This document shows positions 1-5,805 of a stretch of DNA of 13,099 nt, piece after piece. The translations under genes and the position numbers were made by a program. The stretch's first letter is position 1. The number at the start of each line of letters is the position of its first letter. The DNA comes from JAJPHT01 sp035687045 (GTDB lineage: Archaea > Thermoplasmatota > SW-10-69-26 > JACQPN01 > JAJPHT01): contig DASRYU010000201.1 in assembly GCA_035687045.1 (NCBI GenBank), positions 1 through 13,099 of the forward strand, given 5' to 3'. Below the pieces are notes generated by a model, which was given only the letters and a program-made list of their open reading frames with translations, did no database searches and was not told the origin of the DNA.

Positions 1-2
1 CG

Positions 3-572
3 CCCACCCCCTCCCCGAGCGAGCCTTCGTGGCCGCGCGACGGGAGCTTCGTCGAGTATCACATGACGGGCGGAGAGAACGACCCGCCCGGCCTCTACTA
101 CCACGTCGACGAGGACGCGCGCCTGCGCCTCGTGTACAACGCAGGCCAGTGGAGCGGCACGTGCACCTGGACGCGCTCCGAGCGCAACACGGTGTTCGAC
201 GACGACGGCAACGCCGCAGGCTATCGCTGGGAGAACACCTCCGGCAGCGAACGCATCACGATCGCGCCCCTCCGCGAGCCCACCGACGTGCGCGTCGGCC
301 AGGAGGTCCACGTCGACGTCTTCGGCCCCTCCTGCGGCCACGGCGACCTCGGCTACGGCGGAAACCTCACCGTCCAGCGCCAGGAGAGCCACACCGCGCC
401 GCGGCAGGCCGACGGCAGCATGACGTGGTACGCCGAGTGGCAGCCCGAGTGGCCCGCCCACGCCTACGCCTATTGGGACGTGGATACGGGGCTCGTCGTC
501 GCGTGGCGCGAGAGCGGCAGGAACAGCTACAGCGACGGATGGATGGTCGACACGGATGCGCCGCTCTCGTGA
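3..572 (+). CDS. Secreted/lipoprotein-like protein, paralog of the next gene (5' end outside window)
   Basis: The reading frame is open from the first bases of the window, so the N-terminus, presumably a signal peptide and Pro/Thr linker, lies upstream. The first visible residues (PTPSPSEPS) look like the end of such a linker. The remaining ~175 residues form one domain that matches the C-terminal domain of the next gene: WPRDGS at the start, a GQWSGTCTW block, DDDGN, a VGQEVHVDV block with a second Cys (GPSC), DTGLVVAW near the end, and a final TDAPLS. The two conserved Cys could form a disulfide, which fits an extracytoplasmic location. I do not recognise the domain family and assign no function. 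An internal ATG at 63 exists but falls inside the conserved block, so it is not the true start. The stop overlaps the start of the next gene by 17 bp, implying co-transcription. Confidence 0.75.
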   Translation, partial: PTPSPSEPSWPRDGSFVEYHMTGGENDPPGLYYHVDEDARLRLVYNAGQWSGTCTWTRSERNTVFDDDGNAAGYRWENTSGSERITIAPLREPTDVRVGQEVHVDVFGPSCGHGDLGYGGNLTVQRQESHTAPRQADGSMTWYAEWQPEWPAHAYAYWDVDTGLVVAWRESGRNSYSDGWMVDTDAPLS

Positions 573-1449
573 GCCGCTCCTGATCACGCTCGTCGTCGCG
601 CTCGTCGCGGCCGGATGCGTCGCCGGAGAGCCCGAGGAGAGCGGCGACGAGCCCGGCGGCGCGCCGGGCCTCGGCCCCGTCTACGCCGACGAGCCGACCG
701 AAGCGACGCCGACGCCGCCCGAGCCCACGCCCGAGGCGGAGCCGAGCGCGCCCGCGACGCCGGAGCCGACGCCGGTCGCGCCGGAGCCGACGCCCGTGGC
801 GGCGGAGCCGACGCCGGCACCCGCCGCACCTGCACCCGTACCTACAACTGTACCTACATTCGCACCTACAACTGCACCTACGCTCGTACCTACACCTGTA
901 CCTACATCTGCACCTACGCCCGCACCCACGGCGTGGCCCCGCGAAGGCAGCCACGTCTCGTACGCGATGCGCGAGTCGCAGTCCTTCTCCGGGAGCGACC
1001 AGCAGTGGCGCACCTACGCGAACGTGACGTGGACGTACGCGGATGGCGACTGGCGCGGCGAATGCGTCGCGACGACGCACGACGACAGCGACGGCGACGG
1101 CCGCGTGGAGGTCCGCGAGGAGCGGAGGACGCTCTCCGCGTCGAGCCCGCCGCACTGGCCGCTGTTCAACACGCGCGACGTGCCTGCGGTCGGCGAGCCG
1201 GTGACGACGTGGCGCATGGACGGGTGCGACATCGAGTCGGAGGAGTGGCCTTACCGCGGCACCGACACGCACGCGGGCGCGCCCACGCACCTCGCGGCGT
1301 CGAACCCGGACGAGCCGCCCTACGACTTCCGGACGGAGTGGAGCGAGAAGACGGGCCTCGTGATGCACTGGTCGAAGTACCGCTACATGACGTCGGCCCC
1401 CTACTCGACGGTCGGGGAGCTCACGAGCACGGATGCGGTCCTGACGTGA
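556..1449 (+). CDS. Predicted lipoprotein with Pro/Thr stalk and a domain shared with the upstream gene
   Basis: 297 residues. The N-terminus is a lipoprotein signal: Arg-rich start (MRRSRE), hydrophobic core, then lipobox VAAGC with the lipidated Cys at 21. This supports the ATG at 556 although it overlaps the upstream gene. Residues ~45-126 are a low-complexity Pro/Thr/Ala/Glu stalk ending in eight [VA]PTx tetrapeptides. Residues 127-297 are the globular domain: WPREGS, Cys170 in WRGEC, an Asp-rich DDSDGDG, Cys224 in MDGC, EKTGLVMHW, and a terminal STDAVLT. The same landmarks in the same order occur in the preceding gene, so the pair is a tandem duplication. Likely role (inference): a domain held away from the membrane on a flexible, probably O-glycosylated stalk. 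The Asp-rich segment could bind calcium, but no canonical EF-hand is evident. Family unknown to me. Confidence 0.8.
   Translation: MRRSREPLLITLVVALVAAGCVAGEPEESGDEPGGAPGLGPVYADEPTEATPTPPEPTPEAEPSAPATPEPTPVAPEPTPVAAEPTPAPAAPAPVPTTVPTFAPTTAPTLVPTPVPTSAPTPAPTAWPREGSHVSYAMRESQSFSGSDQQWRTYANVTWTYADGDWRGECVATTHDDSDGDGRVEVREERRTLSASSPPHWPLFNTRDVPAVGEPVTTWRMDGCDIESEEWPYRGTDTHAGAPTHLAASNPDEPPYDFRTEWSEKTGLVMHWSKYRYMTSAPYSTVGELTSTDAVLT
838..933 (+). repeat. 12-bp in-frame minisatellite in lipoprotein stalk
   Basis: Eight tandem 12-bp units encode [Val/Ala]-Pro-Thr-x. The units use CCT, ACA and GTA/GCA codons, whereas the adjacent Pro/Thr stalk and the rest of the gene use CCG, ACG and GTC. The stretch is therefore visibly AT-richer than its surroundings. 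The 12-bp period keeps the frame, so unit gain or loss would change stalk length without breaking the protein. Confidence 0.85.
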
Positions 1450-1495
1450 GGCGACCGCCGCCGCCTTCTTCCGCGCCTGCGCGCATGGAGGCCGC

Positions 1496-1723
1496 ATGAA
1501 GCACGGGCGGCGGCACGACGCGCTCAAGGAGAAGGTGTATCGCGAGCGCGCCGCGGCGGGCGCGGAGGGGTACAAGCGCCCGTACCGCCCCATCGACGTG
1601 CGCGAGGGCTCCGGCCAGGCGCCACCGCCGCCCGAGCCCGTCGCGCCGCTGGGGACGGCGCTTCCGAAGAAGGCGAAGCGCGCCCTGCGGCGCCTGGGCA
1701 TCGAGCCCGAGGAGAAGGAGTAG
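1496..1723 (+). CDS. Small basic hypothetical protein
   Basis: 75 residues. The N-terminal half is basic (MKHGRRHDALKEKVYRER), the middle has a Pro-rich hinge (APPPPEP), and the end is KKAKRALRRLGIEPEEKE, probably a short helix. No signal peptide or membrane segment is seen, so it is probably cytoplasmic and may bind nucleic acid (inference from charge only). GGAGG lies 4 nt before the ATG, supporting this start. It follows the lipoprotein gene by 46 bp with no visible TATA box, so it may be read from the same transcript. Its stop is 1 bp from the stop of the convergent lrp-type gene. I do not recognise the family. Confidence 0.6.
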   Translation: MKHGRRHDALKEKVYRERAAAGAEGYKRPYRPIDVREGSGQAPPPPEPVAPLGTALPKKAKRALRRLGIEPEEKE

Positions 1724-1724
1724 C

Positions 1725-2168
1725 TCAGCTGTCTTCCTTGACGGTCTTGAAGACCGCGCACGTCACGGTCTTGCCCACACCGGGGAGCTCGCGGAGCTTC
1801 TCGGTCACAAGCTCGCCGATGCGCTCCACGTTCTCGCCGCGGACCTTCGCGAGGATGTCCCAGTCGCCCGAGATCATGTGCACGTCGTAGACGCCCTTCA
1901 TCGTCGCGAGCGCCGCGGCGAGCTCGCGCTGGTTGGTGCCGCTCGCGTGGTTGTAGGAGATGAAGACGAACGCCGTCGTGGGCTCGCCGATGAGCTCGTA
2001 GTTCGGGACCACGGTGAAGCGCCGGATGACGCCCGACTGCTCCATCTTGTGGATGCGGTCGTGGACGGTGGTGCGCGGGATGCCGGTCCGCTCGGCGATC
2101 TCCTTCGTGGTCATCTTCGCGTCCCGCCTCAGCTCGTCGAGGATGAGGCGGTCCTTCTCGTCCAACAT
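1725..2168 (-). CDS. Lrp/AsnC family transcriptional regulator
   Basis: 147 residues from the ATG at 2168, the usual length for this family. Residues ~1-60 are the winged helix-turn-helix: LDEKDRLILDELRRDAK, then the recognition region EIAERTGIPRTTVHDRIHKM and the GVIRRFTVV wing. Residues ~65-145 form the RAM ligand/oligomerisation domain (AFVFISYN, the SGDWDILAKV strand typical of the family, VGKTVTCAVFKTVKE). Members bind amino acids or other small effectors and act as octamers or dimers; the effector here cannot be read from sequence. A longer in-frame version reaches 2267, but a TATA box lies ~30 nt before the 2168 ATG and the extra residues are outside the family, so the short start is chosen. 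Divergent from the thioredoxin gene. Confidence 0.95.
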   Translation of the reverse strand: MLDEKDRLILDELRRDAKMTTKEIAERTGIPRTTVHDRIHKMEQSGVIRRFTVVPNYELIGEPTTAFVFISYNHASGTNQRELAAALATMKGVYDVHMISGDWDILAKVRGENVERIGELVTEKLRELPGVGKTVTCAVFKTVKEDS

Positions 2169-2194
2169 TCTGACGGGACGAGGCGCCTGCGGCC

Positions 2195-2202
2195 GGATAA
2201 AG
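2195..2202 (-). promoter_or_regulatory. TATA box for the Lrp-type gene
   Basis: CTTTATCC on the minus strand, centred about 30 nt upstream of the ATG at 2168. Archaeal transcription starts ~26 nt after the TATA centre, so the mRNA would have almost no leader. No Shine-Dalgarno sequence precedes the ATG, which agrees. Confidence 0.6.
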
Positions 2203-2283
2203 CGTTGGGAAAGTCCGTCCTCCTCCGGCGCGTGGCGCGCGAGCCGCGGGCACGCGGGCATGCACACGAAGCGGTCACCGAAC

Positions 2284-2292
2284 GCTTATGAA
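2284..2292 (+). promoter_or_regulatory. TATA box for thioredoxin gene
   Basis: GCTTATGAA centred ~28 nt upstream of the thioredoxin ATG at 2317, again predicting a leaderless or nearly leaderless transcript. It faces the Lrp-type gene promoter across the 148-bp divergent region. Confidence 0.6.
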
Positions 2293-2316
2293 GAAAAACC
2301 GGGTCAGTGCCCCTTG

Positions 2317-2655
2317 ATGGCCAACGCCCCGACGACCCCCGTGGACGTCACCGACGCCGAATTCGCGCAGTTCGTCAAGCAGTACCCGAACGTCGTCGTC
2401 GACGCCTGGGCGCCCTGGTGCGGCCCCTGCAAGCGCATCGCGCCCATCATGGACGAGCTCGCGAAGGAGTACGGCGGCAAGGTCGCCATCGCCAAGCTCA
2501 ACACCGACGACAACCAGCGCACGGCGATGCAGTTCGGCATCATGAGCATCCCGACGCTCCTCGTCTTCAAGGACGGCCAGCGCGTCGACCAGATCGTCGG
2601 CCTCATGCCCAAGGACGCCCTCCAGCAGCGGTTCAACCGGGCGTTCGGCCTGTAA
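2317..2655 (+). CDS. trxA: Thioredoxin
   Basis: 112 residues, the standard size of a single-domain cytoplasmic thioredoxin. The active site WCGPC has catalytic Cys35 and Cys38, preceded by VVVDAWAP. The conserved cis-proline is Pro79 in SIPTLLVF, followed by KDGQ and the terminal helix. It reduces protein disulfides, recycled by a thioredoxin reductase not in this window. The reading frame is open far upstream (to 2014), but that part overlaps the Lrp-type gene and the family starts here. The ATG at 2317 sits ~28 nt after a TATA box. There is no signal peptide. The gene ends just before a 12-bp palindrome and, further on, a pyrimidine run that may end transcription. Confidence 0.97.
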   Translation: MANAPTTPVDVTDAEFAQFVKQYPNVVVDAWAPWCGPCKRIAPIMDELAKEYGGKVAIAKLNTDDNQRTAMQFGIMSIPTLLVFKDGQRVDQIVGLMPKDALQQRFNRAFGL

Positions 2656-2658
2656 AGG

Positions 2659-2670
2659 CGGAACGTTCCG
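2659..2670. other. 12-bp perfect palindrome after trxA
   Basis: CGGAACGTTCCG begins 3 bp after the thioredoxin stop. With no loop it is a poor hairpin, so a protein-binding site is more likely than a terminator. It could also be chance in a GC-rich sequence. Confidence 0.35.
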
Positions 2671-2707
2671 GAAAAACGGCTTGCTCCGGCCTCTCCACCC
2701 ATCCCCC

Positions 2708-2797
2708 ATGAGCCAGAGGCTGAGCATGTTCGTGCAGCGCGTCGCCGACCGATGGGAGCCCGTCCTCGAGGGCTGCCTGCGCGTGCGCGCGCGATAG
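2708..2797 (+). CDS. Possible 29-residue small protein
   Basis: An ATG-to-TAG frame encoding 29 residues (MSQRLSMFVQRVADRWEPVL then EGCLRVRAR), likely one amphipathic basic helix. Nearly all third positions are G or C, as in real genes here, though the background is GC-rich too. It lies between trxA and the pyrimidine run at 2800 and could be co-transcribed with trxA. There is no clear Shine-Dalgarno or well-placed TATA box, only GGAAAAAC ~35 nt upstream. No family recognised. Weak call. Confidence 0.25.
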   Translation: MSQRLSMFVQRVADRWEPVLEGCLRVRAR

Positions 2798-2799
2798 CA

Positions 2800-2810
2800 T
2801 TTTCTTCTTC
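2800..2810 (+). terminator. Pyrimidine-run terminator of the trxA unit
   Basis: TTTTCTTCTTC is the only T-rich run in the neighbourhood and lies between the end of the rightward trxA unit and the stop of the leftward protease gene. Archaeal RNA polymerase terminates at such T-rich tracts without a hairpin. Confidence 0.4.
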
Positions 2811-3828
2811 ATCGCGAACCCGCGGCGTCCAGCTCGCCCTCGGGCTCGGGCGCGGGTTCGCGGCGCAGCCACGCGGCGAGCCGGCGCGGCGCGCGGGCGA
2901 GGCTTCCCCACAGGAGCGCGATGGCGTCGAAGCGCGTGGCGAAGGCGGCCCAGATGTTGACGATGCCGAGCGCAAGGACGACGATCCACGCCTGAGGCAC
3001 GACGTCGCTCACGTCCATCGCGAAGTAGACGATGTTGACCTGCGTGTGGAGAAGGATGGCCGGGAGGATCCCGAGCACGCGCGCGACCCACGCCATCCCG
3101 AGGCCGAAGACCGCCGGCGCGAGGACGTGCGTCCACGTGCCGTAGCCCGCGTGGATGAAGCCGAAGAAGAGGGCCTGCACGAGCGCGGCCAGCGCGAAGG
3201 GCATCCAGCGCGCGAGGCGGGAGAGGAGGATGCCGCGGAACAGGATCTCCTCCGTGATGCCGGCCATGCCGGAGACGAGCACGATGAGCGGGAGCGTGAT
3301 GTTGCGCCAATACGCGCTCTCGTCGCCGCCGGCGAGCGCGGGCGAGATGCGGCTCGACACGGCGAGCGCGACGAGGTACGCGAAGGCGATGACGAAGAAG
3401 AGCGTCGAGCCGCGCGCGGCGTCGCGCGCCCACGAGTGCTTTGGCGCGAGCCCGTTCGCGCGCAGCGCGTCGTCGACGCCGCCGGGGGCGGCGCGGCGGC
3501 TGCGGATGCGCGGCACCGCGTTGTGGAGGAGGAGAAGCCCCGCGAGCGGGAACGCGAGGTCGAAGAGGACGTCGCGGCCCACGGAGCGCCAGAGCGCCTC
3601 GCGGCTCACGGGCTCGAGGACGGTGAACGTGAAGAGCGCGCCGATGCTGAGGTAGATGTTGAGAAGCATCCGGACGAACGGCGTCGCGACGAGCGCGATG
3701 CCCACGCTCTGCACCCACGTGAGCGACGGCTTGCCGCGCGCCTGCTGCACGAAGAGCGGCAGGAAGCCGAGCGTCCAGGAGAGCAGCACGACGAGGACGT
3801 CGTACTGGTCGCGGGTGAGCGCCGGCAT
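2809..3828 (-). CDS. CPBP (CAAX-type) family intramembrane protease
   Basis: 339 residues with about eight hydrophobic membrane segments. The C-terminal half carries all family motifs: EEILFR (Glu193, Glu194, Arg198), FGFIH (His226) and HTQVN (His261, Asn265). These polar residues form the intramembrane catalytic site of CPBP/Rce1-like glutamyl proteases. In eukaryotes the family cleaves prenylated CAAX proteins; the substrate in archaea is generally unknown. The tail (residues ~315-339) is charged and probably cytoplasmic. A GTG at 3843 would add five residues; I prefer the ATG at 3828 because a CTTTAGT box is centred 29 nt before it, as for other leaderless genes here. A weaker box, ACTATGGG near 3871, would fit the GTG instead. 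Confidence 0.9.
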   Translation of the reverse strand: MPALTRDQYDVLVVLLSWTLGFLPLFVQQARGKPSLTWVQSVGIALVATPFVRMLLNIYLSIGALFTFTVLEPVSREALWRSVGRDVLFDLAFPLAGLLLLHNAVPRIRSRRAAPGGVDDALRANGLAPKHSWARDAARGSTLFFVIAFAYLVALAVSSRISPALAGGDESAYWRNITLPLIVLVSGMAGITEEILFRGILLSRLARWMPFALAALVQALFFGFIHAGYGTWTHVLAPAVFGLGMAWVARVLGILPAILLHTQVNIVYFAMDVSDVVPQAWIVVLALGIVNIWAAFATRFDAIALLWGSLARAPRRLAAWLRREPAPEPEGELDAAGSR

Positions 3829-3853
3829 CGGGCCTGCGGTCACGCCTCACGGG

Positions 3854-3860
3854 ACTAAAG
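3854..3860 (-). promoter_or_regulatory. TATA box for CPBP protease gene
   Basis: CTTTAGT on the minus strand, centred 29 nt before the ATG at 3828. It lies in the 59-bp gap after the epimerase gene, so the protease gene has its own promoter rather than relying only on read-through. Confidence 0.5.
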
Positions 3861-3887
3861 GATTCCCATAGTGGCGGGGGCGCCGCG

Positions 3888-4538
3888 TCAGCCGCGCAGC
3901 GCGCGGACGAACGCGCCGCGGTCGCCCTTGTGGCCGAAGAAGGCGTTGCCCGCGACGAACGCGGTGGCGCCCGCCTTGCGGCAGCGCGCGCCCGTCTCCT
4001 CGTTCACGCCCCCGTCCACCTCGAGGATCGCCTCGCTGCCGGCGGCGTCGAGCATCGCGCGCGCCTTCTCGATCTTGGGCACCATCGACTCGATGAACGA
4101 CTGGCCGCCAAAGCCGGGGTTCACCGTCATGACGAGAAGGAGGTCGATGTCGCGGAGCAGGTTCTCGACCGCCGCGAGCGGCGTGCTCGGGTTGATCGCG
4201 ACGCCCGCCTTCATGCCGGCCTCGTGGATCTCCTGGACCGTGCGGTGGAGGTGGGGCGAGACCTCGGCGTGGACGGTGAGCGTCGTGCAGCCGGCCTTCG
4301 CGAACGCCTTGATGTAGCGCTCGGGCTCGACGATCATGAGGTGCGTGTCGAAGGGCAGGCGCGTGCGCTTGCGCAGCGCCTCCACGACGGGCGGGCCGAA
4401 CGTGATGTTGGGCACGAAGCGGCCGTCCATGATGTCGACGTGCACCCAGTCGGCGCCGGCATCCTCGATGACGCGGAGGCCGCCGGCGAGGTCGGCGAAG
4501 TCGGCGCTCAGGATGCTCGGGGCGACGTAGCGCTGCAC
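3888..4538 (-). CDS. rpe: Ribulose-phosphate 3-epimerase
   Basis: 216 residues. It interconverts ribulose 5-phosphate and xylulose 5-phosphate in pentose phosphate metabolism, using a divalent metal. The whole TIM-barrel signature is present: APSILSADF at the start (Ser8), HVDIMDGRFVPN with metal/catalytic His33 and Asp35, FDTHLMI with His66, the phosphate-binding loop VNPGFGGQ (~139-146), and LEVDGGV with Asp175. In-frame GTG codons occur at 4547 and 4538. The TATA-like CCTTAAGC is centred 28 nt before the 4538 GTG but only 19 nt before the other, so 4538 is chosen; the difference is three residues. The next gene on this strand, the CPBP protease, is unrelated in function. Confidence 0.94.
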   Translation of the reverse strand: MQRYVAPSILSADFADLAGGLRVIEDAGADWVHVDIMDGRFVPNITFGPPVVEALRKRTRLPFDTHLMIVEPERYIKAFAKAGCTTLTVHAEVSPHLHRTVQEIHEAGMKAGVAINPSTPLAAVENLLRDIDLLLVMTVNPGFGGQSFIESMVPKIEKARAMLDAAGSEAILEVDGGVNEETGARCRKAGATAFVAGNAFFGHKGDRGAFVRALRG

Positions 4539-4561
4539 GACGTGCACGAGGCGGGTCCCCC

Positions 4562-4569
4562 GCTTAAGG
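4562..4569 (-). promoter_or_regulatory. TATA box for rpe
   Basis: CCTTAAGC on the minus strand, centred 28 nt before the GTG at 4538. It fits in the short space after the stop codon of the upstream gene at 4590. Confidence 0.5.
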
Positions 4570-4589
4570 CCTCGCCGGGCGCGGGTGCG

Positions 4590-5051
4590 CTACCCTGGCT
4601 GAGGTGGCCCCGGGTCGAACAGGAGCCAGTCGCGCAGCGGGCTCACGGCGCGGGAGAGGCGCGACCCGAGGGAGGCGCTCGCGGCGCGCGGCGGGCGCGC
4701 GTCGGGCGCGGCGGGGCGCGTGGGATTGTAGATGCGAAGGCGCGTCGCGGCGGCGCGCAGCGTGAGCGCGACGCGGCGCGGCGCGGGGCGCGCGAACTCG
4801 GGCTCGACCTCGGGCGCGCTCGCGAGGAGCGCGAGGATGTGCGCGGGGGGCGCGACGCGTGGCGGCCGCGGCGGGGGCGCCGTCGGATCCGGGCGGACGC
4901 GGGGCGCGAGGTGGAGCCTCGCGTGCGCGAGGTGCCACGGGTGCGCGGGGCCGTGCGCGGGGCGGAGCGTGCGCTCGCGGCGCCCGCCGAGGGCGAGCGC
5001 GGCGGCGAGCCAGCGGAGCAGTGTCTGGAGCAGGTCACGGAGGGACTTCAT
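4590..5051 (-). CDS. Hypothetical Arg/Pro/Ala-rich protein with N-terminal hydrophobic helix
   Basis: 153 residues from the ATG at 5051. Residues ~7-23 (LLQTLLRWLAAALALGG) could be a membrane anchor or amphipathic helix. The rest is rich in Arg, Pro and Ala with stretches such as APPPRPPRVAPPAHILALL and RRVALTLRAAATRLRIYNP, and ends DWLLFDPGPPQPG. Third codon positions are almost all G/C, and the gene fits exactly between its neighbours: 28 bp after the 69-residue gene and 51 bp before rpe. These points support it as real, but composition alone makes any long frame look coding here. A longer in-frame ORF reaches 5144 but overlaps the upstream gene. No recognisable domain. Confidence 0.55.
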   Translation of the reverse strand: MKSLRDLLQTLLRWLAAALALGGRRERTLRPAHGPAHPWHLAHARLHLAPRVRPDPTAPPPRPPRVAPPAHILALLASAPEVEPEFARPAPRRVALTLRAAATRLRIYNPTRPAAPDARPPRAASASLGSRLSRAVSPLRDWLLFDPGPPQPG

Positions 5052-5077
5052 CTGGGATTCATCCGGCCGTGGCCCGT

Positions 5078-5084
5078 GTCTAGG
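5078..5084 (-). promoter_or_regulatory. Possible internal TATA box
   Basis: CCTAGAC on the minus strand, centred ~30 nt before the ATG at 5051, overlapping the stop codon of the upstream small gene. The spacing matches the other leaderless promoters but the sequence is a weak TATA box. Confidence 0.25.
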
Positions 5085-5289
5085 CGCTGACGCCCAGCTC
5101 GCAGTGAGCGGGGTCGAGGAGCTCCACACGTTGCATGTGGACAAGCCGGACGGTCGCTTCTCCGTCCGGCCCGTGCTCGTCGGTCATGATGCGCGTGCCC
5201 GTATCCAGCACCGTGTAGCCGGCTTGGCTCATGCGGTGCGTGAACTCGCGGAGCTGGCGCGTCGGGATGGTCAGCGTGGTCTCGAACAT
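5080..5289 (-). CDS. Small hypothetical protein (69 residues)
   Basis: Starts at the ATG at 5289, with AGGTGG 5 nt upstream as a Shine-Dalgarno site; a GTG inside that motif (5298) would add three residues. The protein begins FETTLTIPTRQLREFTHRMSQ and continues GYTVLDTGTRIMTDE, VRLVHMQRVELLDP. The pattern suggests a compact beta-alpha-beta fold with a helix at ~10-24. No signal peptide. Likely first gene of a two-gene unit with the 153-residue protein. Unlike the leaderless genes, it should have an ~80-nt leader, because the nearest good TATA box is at 5394-5401, with an AACTGGAA palindrome over the predicted start site. That makes it a probable regulated target. Family not recognised. Confidence 0.7.
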   Translation of the reverse strand: MFETTLTIPTRQLREFTHRMSQAGYTVLDTGTRIMTDEHGPDGEATVRLVHMQRVELLDPAHCELGVSA

Positions 5290-5366
5290 CGGGGCCACCT
5301 ACGGCCGACAGCGAGGCCGGTGGCTTCACACGCCACGGTTCCGGCCCTCGTCCGATGCTCGAGCAG

Positions 5367-5387
5367 AACTGGAATAGTGTTCCAGTT
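5367..5387. promoter_or_regulatory. Operator palindrome AACTGGAA-N5-TTCCAGTT
   Basis: Perfect inverted repeat with 8-bp arms and a 5-bp spacer (TAGTG). It covers the predicted transcription start (~5371) of the leftward promoter at 5394-5401. A protein bound here should block initiation. The same half-site recurs six times between 5806 and 5987. Confidence 0.75.
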
Positions 5388-5393
5388 TCGAGT

Positions 5394-5401
5394 CTTTATA
5401 T
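5394..5401 (-). promoter_or_regulatory. TATA box for the 69-/153-residue gene pair
   Basis: ATATAAAG on the minus strand, the best TATA match in the window. It predicts a start near 5371, inside the AACTGGAA palindrome, giving an ~80-nt leader before the ATG at 5289. Confidence 0.65.
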
Positions 5402-5425
5402 CGCCGACCCTCTCGCGGCGTGCGT

Positions 5426-5632
5426 TCAGCGGCGGGCGATGAGCGCGGAGACGTCGGGGAACGGGTGCGTCTGGAAGTACTTCTCCAGCGCGATCTCGAC
5501 GGTGTCGCTGATGCTCTGACCCTTCAGGACCTTCAGGGTGTGGAGCTTGATGTGGTAGCCGACGGGGATCTTGACCTTGATCTCCTTGCCGGAGTCCACG
5601 CGCTCGCTGTTCACAGCCTCGTTCACAAGCAT
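5426..5632 (-). CDS. Ribbon-helix-helix (RHH) type DNA-binding protein
   Basis: 68 residues. After a short N-terminal arm, EIKVKIPVGYHIKLHTLKVL fits the strand plus first helix of an RHH fold, KGQSISD the turn, and DTVEIALEKYF the second helix. Arc/CopG/MetJ-like proteins share this pattern: they dimerise, and a two-stranded beta-ribbon reads the DNA major groove. The ATG at 5632 is clear. No well-placed TATA box is visible; the region 18-35 nt upstream holds two 9-bp repeats (CTTGCGGCC on this strand). It lies between the isolated AACTGGAA palindrome (5367-5387) and the AACTGGAA array (5806-5987), so it is a candidate binder of those sites. No toxin gene is adjacent, so an antitoxin role is not supported. 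Confidence 0.85.
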   Translation of the reverse strand: MLVNEAVNSERVDSGKEIKVKIPVGYHIKLHTLKVLKGQSISDTVEIALEKYFQTHPFPDVSALIARR

Positions 5633-5805
5633 ATTGCCTTACCCTCAACGGCCGCAAGGGCCGCAAGGCCGACGAGCCCACGTGCCTGCTTGAGCGTTCG
5701 GATTGCGCCTCGAATCGAACAAATCACGGCCGCCACCTTGGCGGGTTGAGCCTTACGCGGTTGAGGTGCGCCGAAAAGGAGGGATGAACGGCGATTCTGA
5801 CTCCG

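Noticed and set aside
367..2265. 632-residue minus-strand frame
   Set aside because: Antisense to the lipoprotein pair and out of frame with the Lrp-type gene; the Cys/Arg-repeat section is just the reverse of the Pro/Thr minisatellite.
3930..5090. 386-residue plus-strand frame
   Set aside because: Antisense to rpe and the 153-residue gene; composition is Arg/Ala/Glu-rich with no domain, while rpe on the other strand is unambiguous.
5471..5488. CTGGAA...TTCTCCAG imperfect palindrome inside the RHH gene
   Set aside because: One arm is mismatched and the bases are explained by coding for EKYFQT; probably chance.
5700..5725. tRNA T-arm-like sequence (TTCGATTC on the minus strand)
   Set aside because: No matching acceptor stem or anticodon arm could be built around it.
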